Shown: positions 42,034 to 51,757, counted from the first letter of the stretch. The stretch is DNA of 64,000 bases from an uncultured Alistipes sp. (GCA_944326035.1 CALVCS010000004.1:1-64000), one strand, 5' to 3'. Notes: a model not told the origin generated them from the sequence alone. Made by a program: numbers and translations.

Positions 42034-42159
42034 AAATTCGTTTCGATTAAGTATGCAATATTACACAAAATTTCGCAGATATCGGCAAACCGAATCGATC
42101 GCTTTTCGAATCTCGAGACGGAAGGTGCTGGACGACGAGGATTTTTCATTTATAATATC

Positions 42160-42167
42160 TATCTTTG
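42160..42167 (+). promoter_or_regulatory. -7 element for the ornithine carbamoyltransferase gene
   Basis: TATCTTTG, full TAnnTTTG match, about 115 bases upstream of the start codon, implying a leader of roughly 105 bases. Confidence 0.55.
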
Positions 42168-42238
42168 ATGCTGATTCCGAAAAATGCAGGGATCACTGCA
42201 CGGCACCTCTCGCGTGCCCAGAAGAACGAAAAAACGGT

Positions 42239-42283
42239 ATGGACGACACGTTAAGGTGTCGTTTGCCTCAAACAGGAAAATGA
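42239..42283 (+). CDS. Possible 14-residue leader peptide before argF
   Basis: [14 protein letters not shown], stop TGA at 42281-42283 overlapping the argF start in TGATG. It contains two Arg codons (AGG, CGT) and covers a hairpin ACGACAC/GTGTCGT (42243-42262). The overlap suggests translational coupling. It may also be chance; the ribosome site is weak. Confidence 0.3.
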   Translation: MDDTLRCRLPQTGK

Positions 42284-43278
42284 TGGATTTGAAGAAAAGA
42301 AGTTTTCTGACGCTGTTGGATTTTTCGGCGCAGGAAATCACCTATTTGCTGGATTTGGCGGCTCAGTTGAAGGCCGACAAATATTTGAACCACGAAAAAA
42401 AGACCTTGGTCGGTAAAAATATCGCCCTGATTTTCGAAAAGGATTCGACACGGACACGTTGTTCGTTCGAGGTGGCCGCTTATGATCAAGGGGCGCGGGT
42501 GACCTATTTGGGTCCGACCGGTTCGCAAATCGGGAAAAAAGAGTCGATTAAAGATACCGCTCGGGTATTGGGCCGCATGTACGATGCGATCGAATACCGG
42601 GGATATGCCCAGAAGGTGGTCAAGATGTTGTCCGAATATTCCGGGGTTCCGGTCTGGAATGGCCTGACGACGGAGTTTCATCCCACCCAGGCCCTGGCGG
42701 ATCTGCTGACGATGCGTGAACACAGCTCCAAACCGCTGCAGGAGATTAAATTCTGCTTTTTAGGGGATGCCCATAATAATGTGGCCAATTCGCTGATGGT
42801 GGCAGCCGCTAAAATGGGAATGGATTATCGGGCCATCTCTCCGGCAGCCTGCGCCCCCGATCCCTCGCTGGTACAACAATGTAAACGATTGGCGGAAGAG
42901 AGCGGCGCCACCCTCACGATTACGGACGATGTGGCGCAAGGAGTGGCCGGTTGCGATTTTGTCTATACCGATGTGTGGGTTTCGATGGGGGAACCCGATG
43001 AGTTGTGGAAACAACGCATCGAGTTGCTCAGTCCTTATCAGGTGAATCGACAGGTGATGGAGGCGACGGGAAACCCCGACTGCCAATTCATGCACTGCTT
43101 ACCGGCCTTCCACAATCTGGAAACCAAAGTGGGGCAGGATATTTATGATAAATTCGGCCTCACAGAGATGGAAGTGACCGATGAAGTCTTCGAGTCATCT
43201 GCTTCCGTAGTGTTTGATGAGGCCGAAAATCGACTGCATACGATCAAAGCAGTCATGGTGGCGACGTTGGGCGAATAG
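42283..43278 (+). CDS. argF: Ornithine carbamoyltransferase
   Basis: A 331-residue enzyme that makes citrulline from ornithine and carbamoyl phosphate. The carbamoyl phosphate loop is STRTR (55-59) and the ornithine/catalytic segment is MHCLPAFHN near residue 270. It keeps the plain OTC pattern, not the acetylornithine type marked by a different ornithine loop, but in Bacteroidota acetyl- or succinylornithine transcarbamylases are common, so the substrate needs care. Two ATGs lie side by side (42280, 42283). The leader and the in-frame upstream codons are Arg-rich. Confidence 0.88.
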   Translation: MDLKKRSFLTLLDFSAQEITYLLDLAAQLKADKYLNHEKKTLVGKNIALIFEKDSTRTRCSFEVAAYDQGARVTYLGPTGSQIGKKESIKDTARVLGRMYDAIEYRGYAQKVVKMLSEYSGVPVWNGLTTEFHPTQALADLLTMREHSSKPLQEIKFCFLGDAHNNVANSLMVAAAKMGMDYRAISPAACAPDPSLVQQCKRLAEESGATLTITDDVAQGVAGCDFVYTDVWVSMGEPDELWKQRIELLSPYQVNRQVMEATGNPDCQFMHCLPAFHNLETKVGQDIYDKFGLTEMEVTDEVFESSASVVFDEAENRLHTIKAVMVATLGE

Positions 43279-43283
43279 CAATC

Positions 43284-44219
43284 ATGTTGGAAGAAGGACA
43301 ACACAAAACGAATCAGCGGTCGTTGAGAGCGTTTCTGAACAACGGCTCGGGTTATCCCTCCGCAGTGGATGTGGTGGCCCTATTGGGCGTGTTCTTGGTG
43401 GCGACCGTTTTGTCGTCGTTACTGGCCGGGCTCTTGCAAAAGGCCGGTCTTCTGTCCGCCGGATTGGCCACCTTTGTGGCCTACGTGATACAGTTCGTGG
43501 TGACGATCGCGTTTGCCCTGGTACAGCGGATACGCCGCATGCCGAAAGAGGTTTCCGGATTGAAATTCGGACTCAGTCGGGTCGATTTCACGGTCATCCT
43601 CTGGGGAATGATTGTCGTCATCGCCACCGGCATCGTGATCGAACCGCTATTGGCCTTGCTGCCCGATGCCTATATGGAAGCCATCAGTTCACTGATGGGG
43701 CGGGGCGGATGGATGATGCTCACCTCGATTGTGGTTGCTCCGGTGCTGGAGGAGACGTTGTTTCGGGGCATCGTACAGGATTCGCTGACCTATAAATATG
43801 GTCCTTGGAAGGGGATCGTGTTTGGGGCTGCCGTGTTCGGCATCGTGCATATTATTCCGCAACAGGTGATCAATGCGTTTTTGATCGGACTGGTCTTGGG
43901 ATATATCTACTATCAAACCCGCTCCCTGATTCCGGTCATGGTGATTCACTGTATCAATAATGCGATCGCCTATTTTTCCTGGGTCATGGGAGGCGAAAAA
44001 TTGGTCTCTACCCGCCAGCAATTAGGAAACGATACCTCTTATTATATTCTGTATGCTTTGGCAGTCGTGATTTTCGGGATCGCTTTTGTCTGCATGACGC
44101 TCAGCATCCGACGGGCTGAAGTCCGTAAAATCGCTGCGGCCGTAGGGAGTGAAACGGATGAAACCTTGAATGCGCGAACAGAAAATACGAAGACCGGCTC
44201 TTCGAACGTTATTTCATAA
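43284..44219 (+). CDS. CPBP-family intramembrane metalloprotease
   Basis: A 311-residue membrane protein with about eight hydrophobic helices. The ABI/CPBP motifs are there: EETLFRGIVQD (near residue 156), FGIVHIIPQQ and the later VMVIHCINNAIA with catalytic histidine and asparagine. Relatives include Rce1 prenyl-protein protease and bacteriocin self-immunity proteins. It begins 5 bases after argF. The C-terminal 35 residues are polar and of low complexity. Confidence 0.88.
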   Translation: MLEEGQHKTNQRSLRAFLNNGSGYPSAVDVVALLGVFLVATVLSSLLAGLLQKAGLLSAGLATFVAYVIQFVVTIAFALVQRIRRMPKEVSGLKFGLSRVDFTVILWGMIVVIATGIVIEPLLALLPDAYMEAISSLMGRGGWMMLTSIVVAPVLEETLFRGIVQDSLTYKYGPWKGIVFGAAVFGIVHIIPQQVINAFLIGLVLGYIYYQTRSLIPVMVIHCINNAIAYFSWVMGGEKLVSTRQQLGNDTSYYILYALAVVIFGIAFVCMTLSIRRAEVRKIAAAVGSETDETLNARTENTKTGSSNVIS

Positions 44220-44241
44220 CCAACCTTATCGAAATGACCCT

Positions 44242-45102
44242 ATGAATCGAAAAATCATACTCGTGACGGTAGGCGTTCTATTCGGCCTGGTTTCGTGTCG
44301 AGAGTTCCCCAATCCGTTCGCCGGCGAGAAAATGTTGGCGGAAGTGGGGGATGCTACCCTGTATGAACGGGATGTTGTATCGATCTATACGCCGGAAATG
44401 ACCGCGGAGGACAGCGCGAAAATCTTGAAAAGTTATGTGGACCAATGGGTCAAAATGCAGCTCAAGATTCAGAAAGCCGAACAGATGTTCCATAGCAGTC
44501 AGGAAGATATCGATCGCATGGTCGAAGAGTATCGCAACTCGCTGTTGATTCATAAACTCGATCAGTATTGTGTGGATCGTCAACTCGATACGTCGTTTAC
44601 CGACGAACAGGTGAAGGAGTATTATGAAAAAAACAAACAAACCTTTATCCTGGATAAAACGGTGCTGAAAGCCCGCATTGTGCGCGTGCCGAAAAATTAC
44701 CGCCAAAGCGCCAAACTCAAGGAGCTGATGCTCTCTTCCCGTGAGCAGGATTATCAGGATATGGTAGAGTTGTGCGCCAAGAACGGTTTAGAATTGGTGG
44801 AACTGAATCAATGGACCGAAATGCCGGCCTTGTTGGCGCTGTTACCCGTCAGTCGGAATACGAACTACGACTACGTATTGACGGAGGGCAAGATCCATGA
44901 ATTTTCCAACCAAGATGCTAAATTTTTTGTGCGGACGCTGGCTTGCCGCAAGGCCGGTGATTATGCTCCGTGGGAGAGCGTGAAGGATGTCATTCGACGG
45001 ATGGTGTTCAATGCCCGCCGCCAAGAGATCATTCGCCGCTATGAAGATAGTCTGTACCGGGAAGCTTCGGCAGATAAAGATATTGTTGTACGTCTTAAAT
45101 GA
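44242..45102 (+). CDS. SurA-N-like periplasmic lipoprotein
   Basis: A 286-residue protein with signal peptide and lipobox (LFGLVSC). It reads like the chaperone part of peptidyl-prolyl isomerases: AEVGDATLYERDVVSIY and long amphipathic helices (QKAEQMFHSSQEDIDRMVEEY, in part), but the rotamase signature is missing. It precedes surA by 8 bases, so it probably also assists outer-membrane protein folding. I chose the ATG at 44242 for its signal peptide. Confidence 0.78.
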   Translation: MNRKIILVTVGVLFGLVSCREFPNPFAGEKMLAEVGDATLYERDVVSIYTPEMTAEDSAKILKSYVDQWVKMQLKIQKAEQMFHSSQEDIDRMVEEYRNSLLIHKLDQYCVDRQLDTSFTDEQVKEYYEKNKQTFILDKTVLKARIVRVPKNYRQSAKLKELMLSSREQDYQDMVELCAKNGLELVELNQWTEMPALLALLPVSRNTNYDYVLTEGKIHEFSNQDAKFFVRTLACRKAGDYAPWESVKDVIRRMVFNARRQEIIRRYEDSLYREASADKDIVVRLK

Positions 45103-45110
45103 GATGAATC

Positions 45111-46514
45111 ATGTGGAGAACCAAGACATTGTTGTGTTTGATCGGGTGCTTGTCGATCTTTTTCTTCCCCTCGCGGAGCATGGCTCAGCAGGAGGTGATG
45201 GTCGATAAGGTGGTGGCTGTCGTCGGCAACTCGATGATTTTGTATTCAGACCTGATACAGACCAGTAAAGCGCTGGCCGAGCAACGCCGCCAGCAAGGAT
45301 ATACCTCGGACCGCGATCCCTTGTGCGAAGCGCTGGAACACCTGATTCTTCAGAAAATCTTATACAATCAGGCTCAGATCGACTCCATTTCGATCGCTTC
45401 GGACAATATCGCCCGACTCGTGGAAGAGGCTCTGCAACGGGAAATGGAAGAACGGGGGTCACAACGTGCTTTGGAACAGTTCTATCATAAACCTATCTAC
45501 GAAATTCGCAGCGATCTGATGAACCGTTACGAAGAGATGCAGTATGCCATGACGATGGAGAGCACCATCAAGGAGAAAACGACCATCATTCCGGGAGAGG
45601 TGGAACGCTACTATAAAAGTTTGCCCAAAGATTCGCTTCCGTTGATTCCCGAACAGTATGTATACTCGCAGATCGTTCGTTATCCACCCTCCATCGAGGA
45701 GGCGAAGTTGCGGACCCGGACCCGTCTGCTGGAGATGCGGGAACGTATCTTGAAAGGGACCTCCTTCGAACTGTTGGCCCGTATGTATTCGGAAGATCCG
45801 GGATCGACCCTTCGGGGCGGGGAGATGGAACCGATGCCTAAAGAGAGCTTTGTGCAGCCGTTCGCCGACGCTATGGTCAAGCTCAAACCCGGTCAGGTTT
45901 CCGAAGTGGTAGAGACCGAATATGGCTTTCACCTGATTCAGCTGTTGGATGTGAAAGGTTCGTTGTATCATGTGCGCCATATTTTGATGAAACCTCAATT
46001 TACGGTCGATGAACTGCAAACCTCGTTCATCTTGTTCGATAGCCTGCGCAATGAAATCCAACAGAAAAAACTCACCTTCGAAGAGGCTGTTGCCCAATAT
46101 TCCGACGATCGTTTCTCGAAAAACAACGGAGGGGTGGTTTCCAATCTGGAGATGATGGAGGCCATGAATCATTCCGATGCCCGGGCGGCTTCGACCTCCT
46201 TCTTGCGCGAAGAGTTGCCGCCGGAAGTCTATAAGGTGATGCGAAATATGAAGGAAGGGGATATTTCCGAACCGTTCGCTTCGCAGGACTATCGGGGGAA
46301 TATACTGTGTCGAATGATCCGTTTGGACAAGATCATTCCCTCTCATCCGGCCACGCTCTCCGGTGACTTTTTGCGGGTGGAAGAGATGGCTCTCCAGGCC
46401 AAACAGAACAAAGAGTATAAAGAGTGGTTGGACAAGATCATTGACGGTATGTTCATTCGGGTCAGTGACGAGTTCAAAAGCTGTGAGTTCGAAAATAAAT
46501 CGTTACTTAAATAA
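45111..46514 (+). CDS. surA: Peptidylprolyl isomerase / chaperone SurA
   Basis: A 467-residue periplasmic protein: signal peptide (to about 25), N-terminal chaperone domain opening VDKVVAVVGNSMILYSDLI, and two parvulin-type domains. The first has MYSEDPGSTLRGGEMEPM and VETEYGFHLIQLL; the second, with YSDDRFSKNNGGVVSNLE, is more degenerate. SurA carries beta-barrel proteins to the BAM complex. It lies in an envelope cluster with the lipoprotein before and the OstA-like protein after it. Confidence 0.92.
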   Translation: MWRTKTLLCLIGCLSIFFFPSRSMAQQEVMVDKVVAVVGNSMILYSDLIQTSKALAEQRRQQGYTSDRDPLCEALEHLILQKILYNQAQIDSISIASDNIARLVEEALQREMEERGSQRALEQFYHKPIYEIRSDLMNRYEEMQYAMTMESTIKEKTTIIPGEVERYYKSLPKDSLPLIPEQYVYSQIVRYPPSIEEAKLRTRTRLLEMRERILKGTSFELLARMYSEDPGSTLRGGEMEPMPKESFVQPFADAMVKLKPGQVSEVVETEYGFHLIQLLDVKGSLYHVRHILMKPQFTVDELQTSFILFDSLRNEIQQKKLTFEEAVAQYSDDRFSKNNGGVVSNLEMMEAMNHSDARAASTSFLREELPPEVYKVMRNMKEGDISEPFASQDYRGNILCRMIRLDKIIPSHPATLSGDFLRVEEMALQAKQNKEYKEWLDKIIDGMFIRVSDEFKSCEFENKSLLK

Positions 46515-46528
46515 AATAACGTAGATCG

Positions 46529-49024
46529 GTGGTGATTCGGAAACCTTTTTTACTGCTGGCAGGTATTGTAGGGTGGTGTGGCGTGTCGTTGTTGTGGGCT
46601 CAACCGCCTGCTACCTCCCCTTCGGCTTCCGAACCGGTCGGGGCGTCTGCAACCTCCGTCGTACAAGAAGCTGCCCAAAAACCTAAACCGGTGACGGGTG
46701 GAAAGAAACCGGCGGGCACCCCGGTGCCGGCCTCGAATCGTGGAGCAACCGCCAAGCCCGTTTCACCGAGGCAAAATCCGGCCCAACCCTCGACGCCGAC
46801 TCAACGGGTGCCGGGAGATACGACCGCACAGGAGTCGAAAGTCGTCGATTTTACGGCCGATTTGATGCGTCCGGTCAAAGTGGGGGATTCCTCTGCGCTC
46901 AGTTTGGTTGGCCACGTCGTCTTTCACCACAATGGAGCGGTGATTACCTGTGATAGCGCGATTCGCTATAATGATCGCCAGATGGATTGCTTCAAGAATG
47001 TCATTATCAATAAAGATACGATTTTCATCTATGGCGACCGGGCTGAATACAACGGCTTTATCAATACTGCTCGCATCTATGCCCCGTTGATTAAAGTGGT
47101 CGATAAAGACGCCGTCTTTTACACCTATAATTTCTCCTTTAACACCCTCGACAATATCGGCCACTATACCGGAGGAGGGACCATGTTGCAGGGCGAAAAC
47201 CGGTTGGAGTCCCAGGAGGGTTTTTATTATGTGGATTCCCGCGTACTGGTGGGGGTAGATGATGTCGAGATGGAAAATCCCGACTACCGCATGCGCTCCG
47301 ACTCGGTGAGCTACGATCTGAATGCCGAAGTGGCCTCTTTCTATACGCGTTCGTATATCTGGAACAATGAGGACGAATTTCTGACGGCGGTCCGAGGCGA
47401 TTATGATCGCAAACAGGAAAAATACACCTTTACGGACAGCTCCTATATTTTGACCGCCACGCAAGAGGTGTGGGCCGATACATTGATCTATCATCAACCG
47501 TCCGGAGATGCTTTGTTGTTGAACCATGTGCAGGTGGTGGATGAAGAGCAGAAAGCCCTCGCTTTTGGCGACTATGTGCAGTATTGGGGTCAGGAACGGA
47601 AAGCGTTGCTGACACGCAATCCAGTGATCGCCAGCTATGAAACGAGAAGAGATTCGGCCAACCGTACGGTCGATTCTCTCGCTCACGATTCGCTAGCCAC
47701 CGACTCCCTGCCGACGATCGACACGATCTATATGCGGGCCGATTCCCTGTTTTTGTATACGATCAATCGTTTCGACTCCCTCTCCCAAGATTCGTTAACG
47801 AAAGACTCGCTGGAGGTTGCCGGGGAACAATCCGTACAGCCGGAGTTGCTTCCTATCGCAAACGGGAAGGCCTCGTCGGACGCATCGTCCGACACAGAGC
47901 CCGTTGCGATGGAAGATGATGCCGCCCAAGCGGTCGATACTCCTTCGGCCGATGAAGCGTTGCAGAAAGAGACGGAGGAAAGTGAACCGATGAGCCCGAA
48001 AGAGCAGAAGAAGGCAGAGAAACGAAAACAGAAAGAGGCTCAACGACAAGCCCGGGAAGAGGCCCGTCGTCTCAAACGGGAACAACGGCGGACGGCTCTG
48101 CTGGAAAAGATGAAACAACGGGCTACCCAGGATTCGATAGCCCAAGCGGACTCGGTGGCACAGATCGACTCCCTGCAAGCAAAGCGTGAAGCAGTGGATT
48201 CGACCTCGCTTCAGCAGGATACGCTGTCAATGCCCCAGACGGATTCCATGTCCGCTACCCAAGATTCGTTATTGCGCCAACTGTTCGCCTATCATAATGT
48301 ACGGGTATATCGTACCGATTTTCAGGCCGTGTGTGACTCCATGACCGGCTTCACCCTCGATTCGACCCTGCATATGTATATCAATCCGGTCTTGTGGAAC
48401 GATAAAAACCAGGTGACGGCTACGTCGGTGGATATCTTTACCCGCCATCAGCTGATTCAACGGGCGGTGTTTGTCGGCGATCCCATCATGAGTTCCGAAG
48501 TGGACAGCCTCCATTATAACCAGATCAAAGGCCGTGAAATACAGACCTTCTTCCAGGAGGGGAAGGTGTTCCGCACCGACGTGAACGGGAACGGGCAGAC
48601 CTATTACTATTTGGAAGATCAGGATAGTCTGGGTAGGTACATCACGGGCTTTATGACGGTGGAATGCGCCGATATCAGTTTCTATTTCGAAGATCAGCAA
48701 ATTGTGCGGATCGTCTGGCGAGACAAACCGGTCACGACGTTTTATCCGATCGAGAAGATTCCGGGAACGATCTCTCAATTATTGCCGGGCTTTAAGTGGG
48801 AAGGCGCTCGTCGACCTACGCGAGAAGATGTGTTCGATCGTACGATCCGTCCCTCTCAGCGCGCATACTATCGCTCGATCGAACAGCCGAACTATCCGAT
48901 AACAGAAAAAATCGATCGTTATCGTGAACAGTTGATTAAGGAAGGGACGTGGAGAGATCGAAACGATCCTTTGAGCGAAGAGGCGATCGAGTTTTTGCAG
49001 AGTCTCCAATCGCTTCCCCTCTAA
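46529..49024 (+). CDS. OstA-like protein (LPS transport related)
   Basis: An 831-residue exported protein. It starts at GTG (46529 or 46532) with signal peptide VIRKPFLLLAGIVGWCGVS. A low-complexity Ala/Pro/Thr stretch follows (about 25-90), then an OstA/LptA-like beta region (VVFHHNGAVITCDSAIRY, ADRAEYNG-like turns, about 115-370). A charged spacer (about 370-590) with Asp-Ser repeats and a Lys/Arg/Glu/Gln-rich coiled coil comes next, then a second beta region (about 590-760). LptA/LptD N-terminal domains carry LPS across the periplasm. It is last in the argF-to-ostA run. Confidence 0.82.
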   Translation: MVIRKPFLLLAGIVGWCGVSLLWAQPPATSPSASEPVGASATSVVQEAAQKPKPVTGGKKPAGTPVPASNRGATAKPVSPRQNPAQPSTPTQRVPGDTTAQESKVVDFTADLMRPVKVGDSSALSLVGHVVFHHNGAVITCDSAIRYNDRQMDCFKNVIINKDTIFIYGDRAEYNGFINTARIYAPLIKVVDKDAVFYTYNFSFNTLDNIGHYTGGGTMLQGENRLESQEGFYYVDSRVLVGVDDVEMENPDYRMRSDSVSYDLNAEVASFYTRSYIWNNEDEFLTAVRGDYDRKQEKYTFTDSSYILTATQEVWADTLIYHQPSGDALLLNHVQVVDEEQKALAFGDYVQYWGQERKALLTRNPVIASYETRRDSANRTVDSLAHDSLATDSLPTIDTIYMRADSLFLYTINRFDSLSQDSLTKDSLEVAGEQSVQPELLPIANGKASSDASSDTEPVAMEDDAAQAVDTPSADEALQKETEESEPMSPKEQKKAEKRKQKEAQRQAREEARRLKREQRRTALLEKMKQRATQDSIAQADSVAQIDSLQAKREAVDSTSLQQDTLSMPQTDSMSATQDSLLRQLFAYHNVRVYRTDFQAVCDSMTGFTLDSTLHMYINPVLWNDKNQVTATSVDIFTRHQLIQRAVFVGDPIMSSEVDSLHYNQIKGREIQTFFQEGKVFRTDVNGNGQTYYYLEDQDSLGRYITGFMTVECADISFYFEDQQIVRIVWRDKPVTTFYPIEKIPGTISQLLPGFKWEGARRPTREDVFDRTIRPSQRAYYRSIEQPNYPITEKIDRYREQLIKEGTWRDRNDPLSEEAIEFLQSLQSLPL

Positions 49025-49046
49025 GCCTTGTCGACCGTATCATAAC

Positions 49047-49084
49047 ATCAGAGCGACTCACAAGAGCCGCTCTGATTGTTTTTT
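49047..49084 (+). terminator. Terminator of the surA-ostA operon
   Basis: ATCAGAGCG (49047-49055) pairs with CGCTCTGAT (49068-49076), extended by CTC/GAG, and is followed by TGTTTTTT. The rest to 49200 shows no gene. Confidence 0.85.
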
Positions 49085-49200
49085 GCGGATGGCCGATGGT
49101 CCATCGAAAACGTAACGTCCTTCCTGGATGGTCCGGATGAAGTCTCTACGCTCTCTCCACAGAAAGAAAAGTTACAGACTACGCCCCCTTCGAGAGCCGG

Positions 49201-49779
49201 TTAGATCTCGCCCGCTTCATAGAGCATGATCAGCAGTTCGATTTGTCGATCCTCTCCATAGCGATCGTAGGTATCTTTCAGGTTGGCCCCGAAAATCCGG
49301 GCAACGCCCTGCCAGACAAAAGCGCTGAAACTTCCGCGTAAATCCTTAACTAACTGATAGGAGGTTCGATTGGTTTCGCGATCGATCAGCTTGATGAGAA
49401 TTTTTCCCTGAGCAAAGGTCATCTGCCGTAATACCGGGGTGTATTTCTCCTTCAATTTCTTCTCCATGGCCTTCACGAACGCCTGCTGCTCCCGTTTGGT
49501 CCGTAGACTCAACAAGTGATTTTCCATGGCTTTCAGAGTCGCATTCGCCTCTTTGGCGATGGGGTATACCTTCTTGAGATTATATATCAGCTTTTCGTAT
49601 CGACGCGTATCGGCTCGACGTGGAAACACATACACGGGAGCAATCTGAATGACCGTCACCGTATCTTTCCCTTCGAGCCGGCGATAGGCACGCGTAAAGC
49701 CTGACGGTTGCGCGTACAGCTCCGCCGTCTGGAAAGCCAGACAGGCCGCTACGAAGAGGATAAGTCGTCTGCGTTTCAT
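49201..49779 (-). CDS. DUF4294 domain protein
   Basis: A 192-residue exported protein: signal peptide MKRRRLILFVAACLAF and then VIQIAPVYVFPRRADTRRYEKLIYN, typical of DUF4294, with a long helical middle (KKVYPIAKEANATLKAMENH) and a C-terminal helical domain. Function unknown; restricted to Bacteroidota as far as I know. An ATG four codons upstream is possible. It is divergent from the flavodiiron gene and shares a symmetrical promoter region. Confidence 0.82.
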   Translation of the reverse strand: MKRRRLILFVAACLAFQTAELYAQPSGFTRAYRRLEGKDTVTVIQIAPVYVFPRRADTRRYEKLIYNLKKVYPIAKEANATLKAMENHLLSLRTKREQQAFVKAMEKKLKEKYTPVLRQMTFAQGKILIKLIDRETNRTSYQLVKDLRGSFSAFVWQGVARIFGANLKDTYDRYGEDRQIELLIMLYEAGEI

Positions 49780-49799
49780 GTGAAATTGCAAATAATTCG

Positions 49800-49815
49800 T
49801 ACCTTTGCAAAGGTA
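49800..49815. promoter_or_regulatory. Self-complementary divergent -7 element TACCTTTGCAAAGGTA
   Basis: A perfect 16-bp palindrome that contains TACCTTTG, a full TAnnTTTG match, on both strands. It lies 20 bases before the minus-strand DUF4294 start (49779) and 98 before the plus-strand flavodiiron start (49914). Confidence 0.65.
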
Positions 49816-49913
49816 GTCAGAAAACCGAAACCTCGGCTTCGTGTCTAACCATATAACGATTTTGAGGCCGAAATGTTATTCGCAAAAATTGTTCTATCAA
49901 AATAGTAACCGAT

Positions 49914-51107
49914 ATGCATTGTCAACAACAAGTGACCCCGCGGGTCTTTTGGACCGGTGTGAACGATCGCCGCAAAGAACTGTTTGAAAACATTTGGCCT
50001 CTGCCTAAAGGGGTTTCTTACAATTCCTACCTGATTCGGGACGAAAAGTGCGTGTTGATGGATACCGTGGAAAACGGTAGCGACGCTTCGTATCTGGATT
50101 GGATTACCGAAACGCTGGAAGGTCGCGCTTTGGATTACCTGGTCGTACACCACATGGAGCTGGATCATGCCGGCGAGATCGAAAACTTGCTGAATCGCTA
50201 TCCCGAGGTGAAAATCATCGGGAACAACAAAACCTTCAAGGTGCTGCAAGCCTACTACGGCGAGCTGCCGAACCTGGTGGAAGTGAAAGATGGCGAAGAG
50301 TTGAAGATCGGTTACCATACCCTGAAATTCGTCTTCACGCCTTGGGTGCACTGGCCGGAAACGATGATGACCTATGAAATGACCGACGGTCTGCTCTTCT
50401 CGGGCGATGCCTTCGGTATGTTCGGTACGCTGGATGGAGGAGTGTTCGACGATCAGGTGAATTTCGACGTGCATGAATCCGAAATGCGCCGCTACTATTC
50501 GAACATCGTGGGAAAATACAGCTCAATGGTGCAAAAAGCCTTGGCTAAGCTCTCCGGTGTGAAGGTCAATACGATCTGCCCGTTGCATGGGTTGGTTTGG
50601 CGCAGCGATCCGGCTCGGGTGATCGGTTTGTACGATCGCTGGAGTCGCCAGGAAGCTGAAGACGGAGTGGTCGTTATTTATGCTTCGATGTATGGCAATA
50701 CGGCACGGATGGCCGACTATATCGCCTTCAAAATGGCTCAGCAGGGTGTTAAAAAGATTCAGGTGTTCGATGTCTCGAAAACCCACATCTCCTATCTGAT
50801 CAACGAAATCTGGAATTATAAAGGGGTGATTTTAGGAAGCTGTGCCTATAATACACAGATGTTCCCGCTGATGCACCAACTGACGCATGAACTGTTGTGT
50901 ATGGGGGTTAAAAACAAATACCTGGGTATTTTCGGTACCTATAGCTGGAATGGGGGAGGGGTGCGGAACCTCGATCTCTTTGCGCAGGAGATCGGATGGG
51001 AACGGGTGGCCCCCTCGGCTGAAATTCTGGGCCGTCCGACCGCAGCCAAATACGAGGCTTGCGATGTGCTGGCAGAAGCGATGGCGGCTAAATTGCTCCA
51101 GAAATAG
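49914..51107 (+). CDS. Flavodiiron protein (A-type flavoprotein, FprA/ROO)
   Basis: A 397-residue enzyme with an N-terminal metallo-beta-lactamase domain that holds a diiron site: H80, E82, D84, H85 (HHMELDH), further ligands in WVHWPET, SGDAFG and CPLHGL. A C-terminal flavodoxin domain (from about 255, VVIYASMYGNTARMADY) binds FMN. It reduces oxygen to water or nitric oxide to N2O and protects anaerobes. No rubredoxin is fused to it or found next to it. Long 5' leader (about 90 bases). Confidence 0.94.
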   Translation: MHCQQQVTPRVFWTGVNDRRKELFENIWPLPKGVSYNSYLIRDEKCVLMDTVENGSDASYLDWITETLEGRALDYLVVHHMELDHAGEIENLLNRYPEVKIIGNNKTFKVLQAYYGELPNLVEVKDGEELKIGYHTLKFVFTPWVHWPETMMTYEMTDGLLFSGDAFGMFGTLDGGVFDDQVNFDVHESEMRRYYSNIVGKYSSMVQKALAKLSGVKVNTICPLHGLVWRSDPARVIGLYDRWSRQEAEDGVVVIYASMYGNTARMADYIAFKMAQQGVKKIQVFDVSKTHISYLINEIWNYKGVILGSCAYNTQMFPLMHQLTHELLCMGVKNKYLGIFGTYSWNGGGVRNLDLFAQEIGWERVAPSAEILGRPTAAKYEACDVLAEAMAAKLLQK

Positions 51108-51217
51108 ATAAAATACTCCGCGTAACCGAACGACACGGGTTGTCCGGCACCACGGTAGCGGGAGGAGACCGGGCTATTTAGCTCGTCCACCCTTCCCAAC
51201 AGAAAACATAGAGGAGA

Positions 51218-51718
51218 ATGAACGATCAGCGACGGCTCGTTTTCGAGACCTTGGAGCGGATGCAGATTCCGTATGAATGGGAAGAACATCCGGCGGTTTA
51301 TACGATGGAGGATCTGCAGCGGTTGGGCCTCTTTCAAAAGGGAGAGATTCCGAAAAATCTCTTCCTGCGGGATGCTTCGGGAAAACGCCACTTTTTGGTG
51401 ACGGTAGCTCATCGGCAGACCGTCGACACGACTTGGCTACGTGCACAGATCGGTTGCAGCCGGCTGAGTTTTGGCTCCGAAGAGCGCTTACAACGCTGCT
51501 TGCGTCTTACGCCCGGATCGGTCGGTCCGTTCGGTCTCCTGAACGACCCTTCGCTCTCCGTGGAGTTCTTCTGCGACCGTTCGTTGATGGAGTTGCCTCG
51601 TATCGGTGTACATCCCAACGACAATACCGCTATGGTATGGATCGATCCTCGGGATCTGGAACGGGTCGTCACGGCCGACGGTCATTCCCTGCACTTTTTA
51701 AATTGGGAAGAGCCGTAA
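51218..51718 (+). CDS. Prolyl-tRNA editing-domain protein (ProXp/YbaK family)
   Basis: A 166-residue stand-alone aminoacyl-tRNA deacylase. It shows the INS-like fold pattern: YEWEEHPAVYTMEDLQ, then KNLFLRDASGKRHFLVTV with the conserved lysine, TPGSVGPFGLLND and HPNDNTAMVWI. Relatives clear mis-acylated tRNAs such as Ala-tRNA(Pro). PrdX/ProXp-ala is the closest guess. It starts 110 bases after the flavodiiron gene. Confidence 0.88.
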   Translation: MNDQRRLVFETLERMQIPYEWEEHPAVYTMEDLQRLGLFQKGEIPKNLFLRDASGKRHFLVTVAHRQTVDTTWLRAQIGCSRLSFGSEERLQRCLRLTPGSVGPFGLLNDPSLSVEFFCDRSLMELPRIGVHPNDNTAMVWIDPRDLERVVTADGHSLHFLNWEEP

Positions 51719-51757
51719 ATTTCACCGATTTTCTTAAAAAATATTAAAAATAAATCG

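Noticed and set aside
41389..42168. 259-residue plus-strand ORF opposite parA
   Set aside because: Antisense shadow of parA with no domain and no ribosome site.
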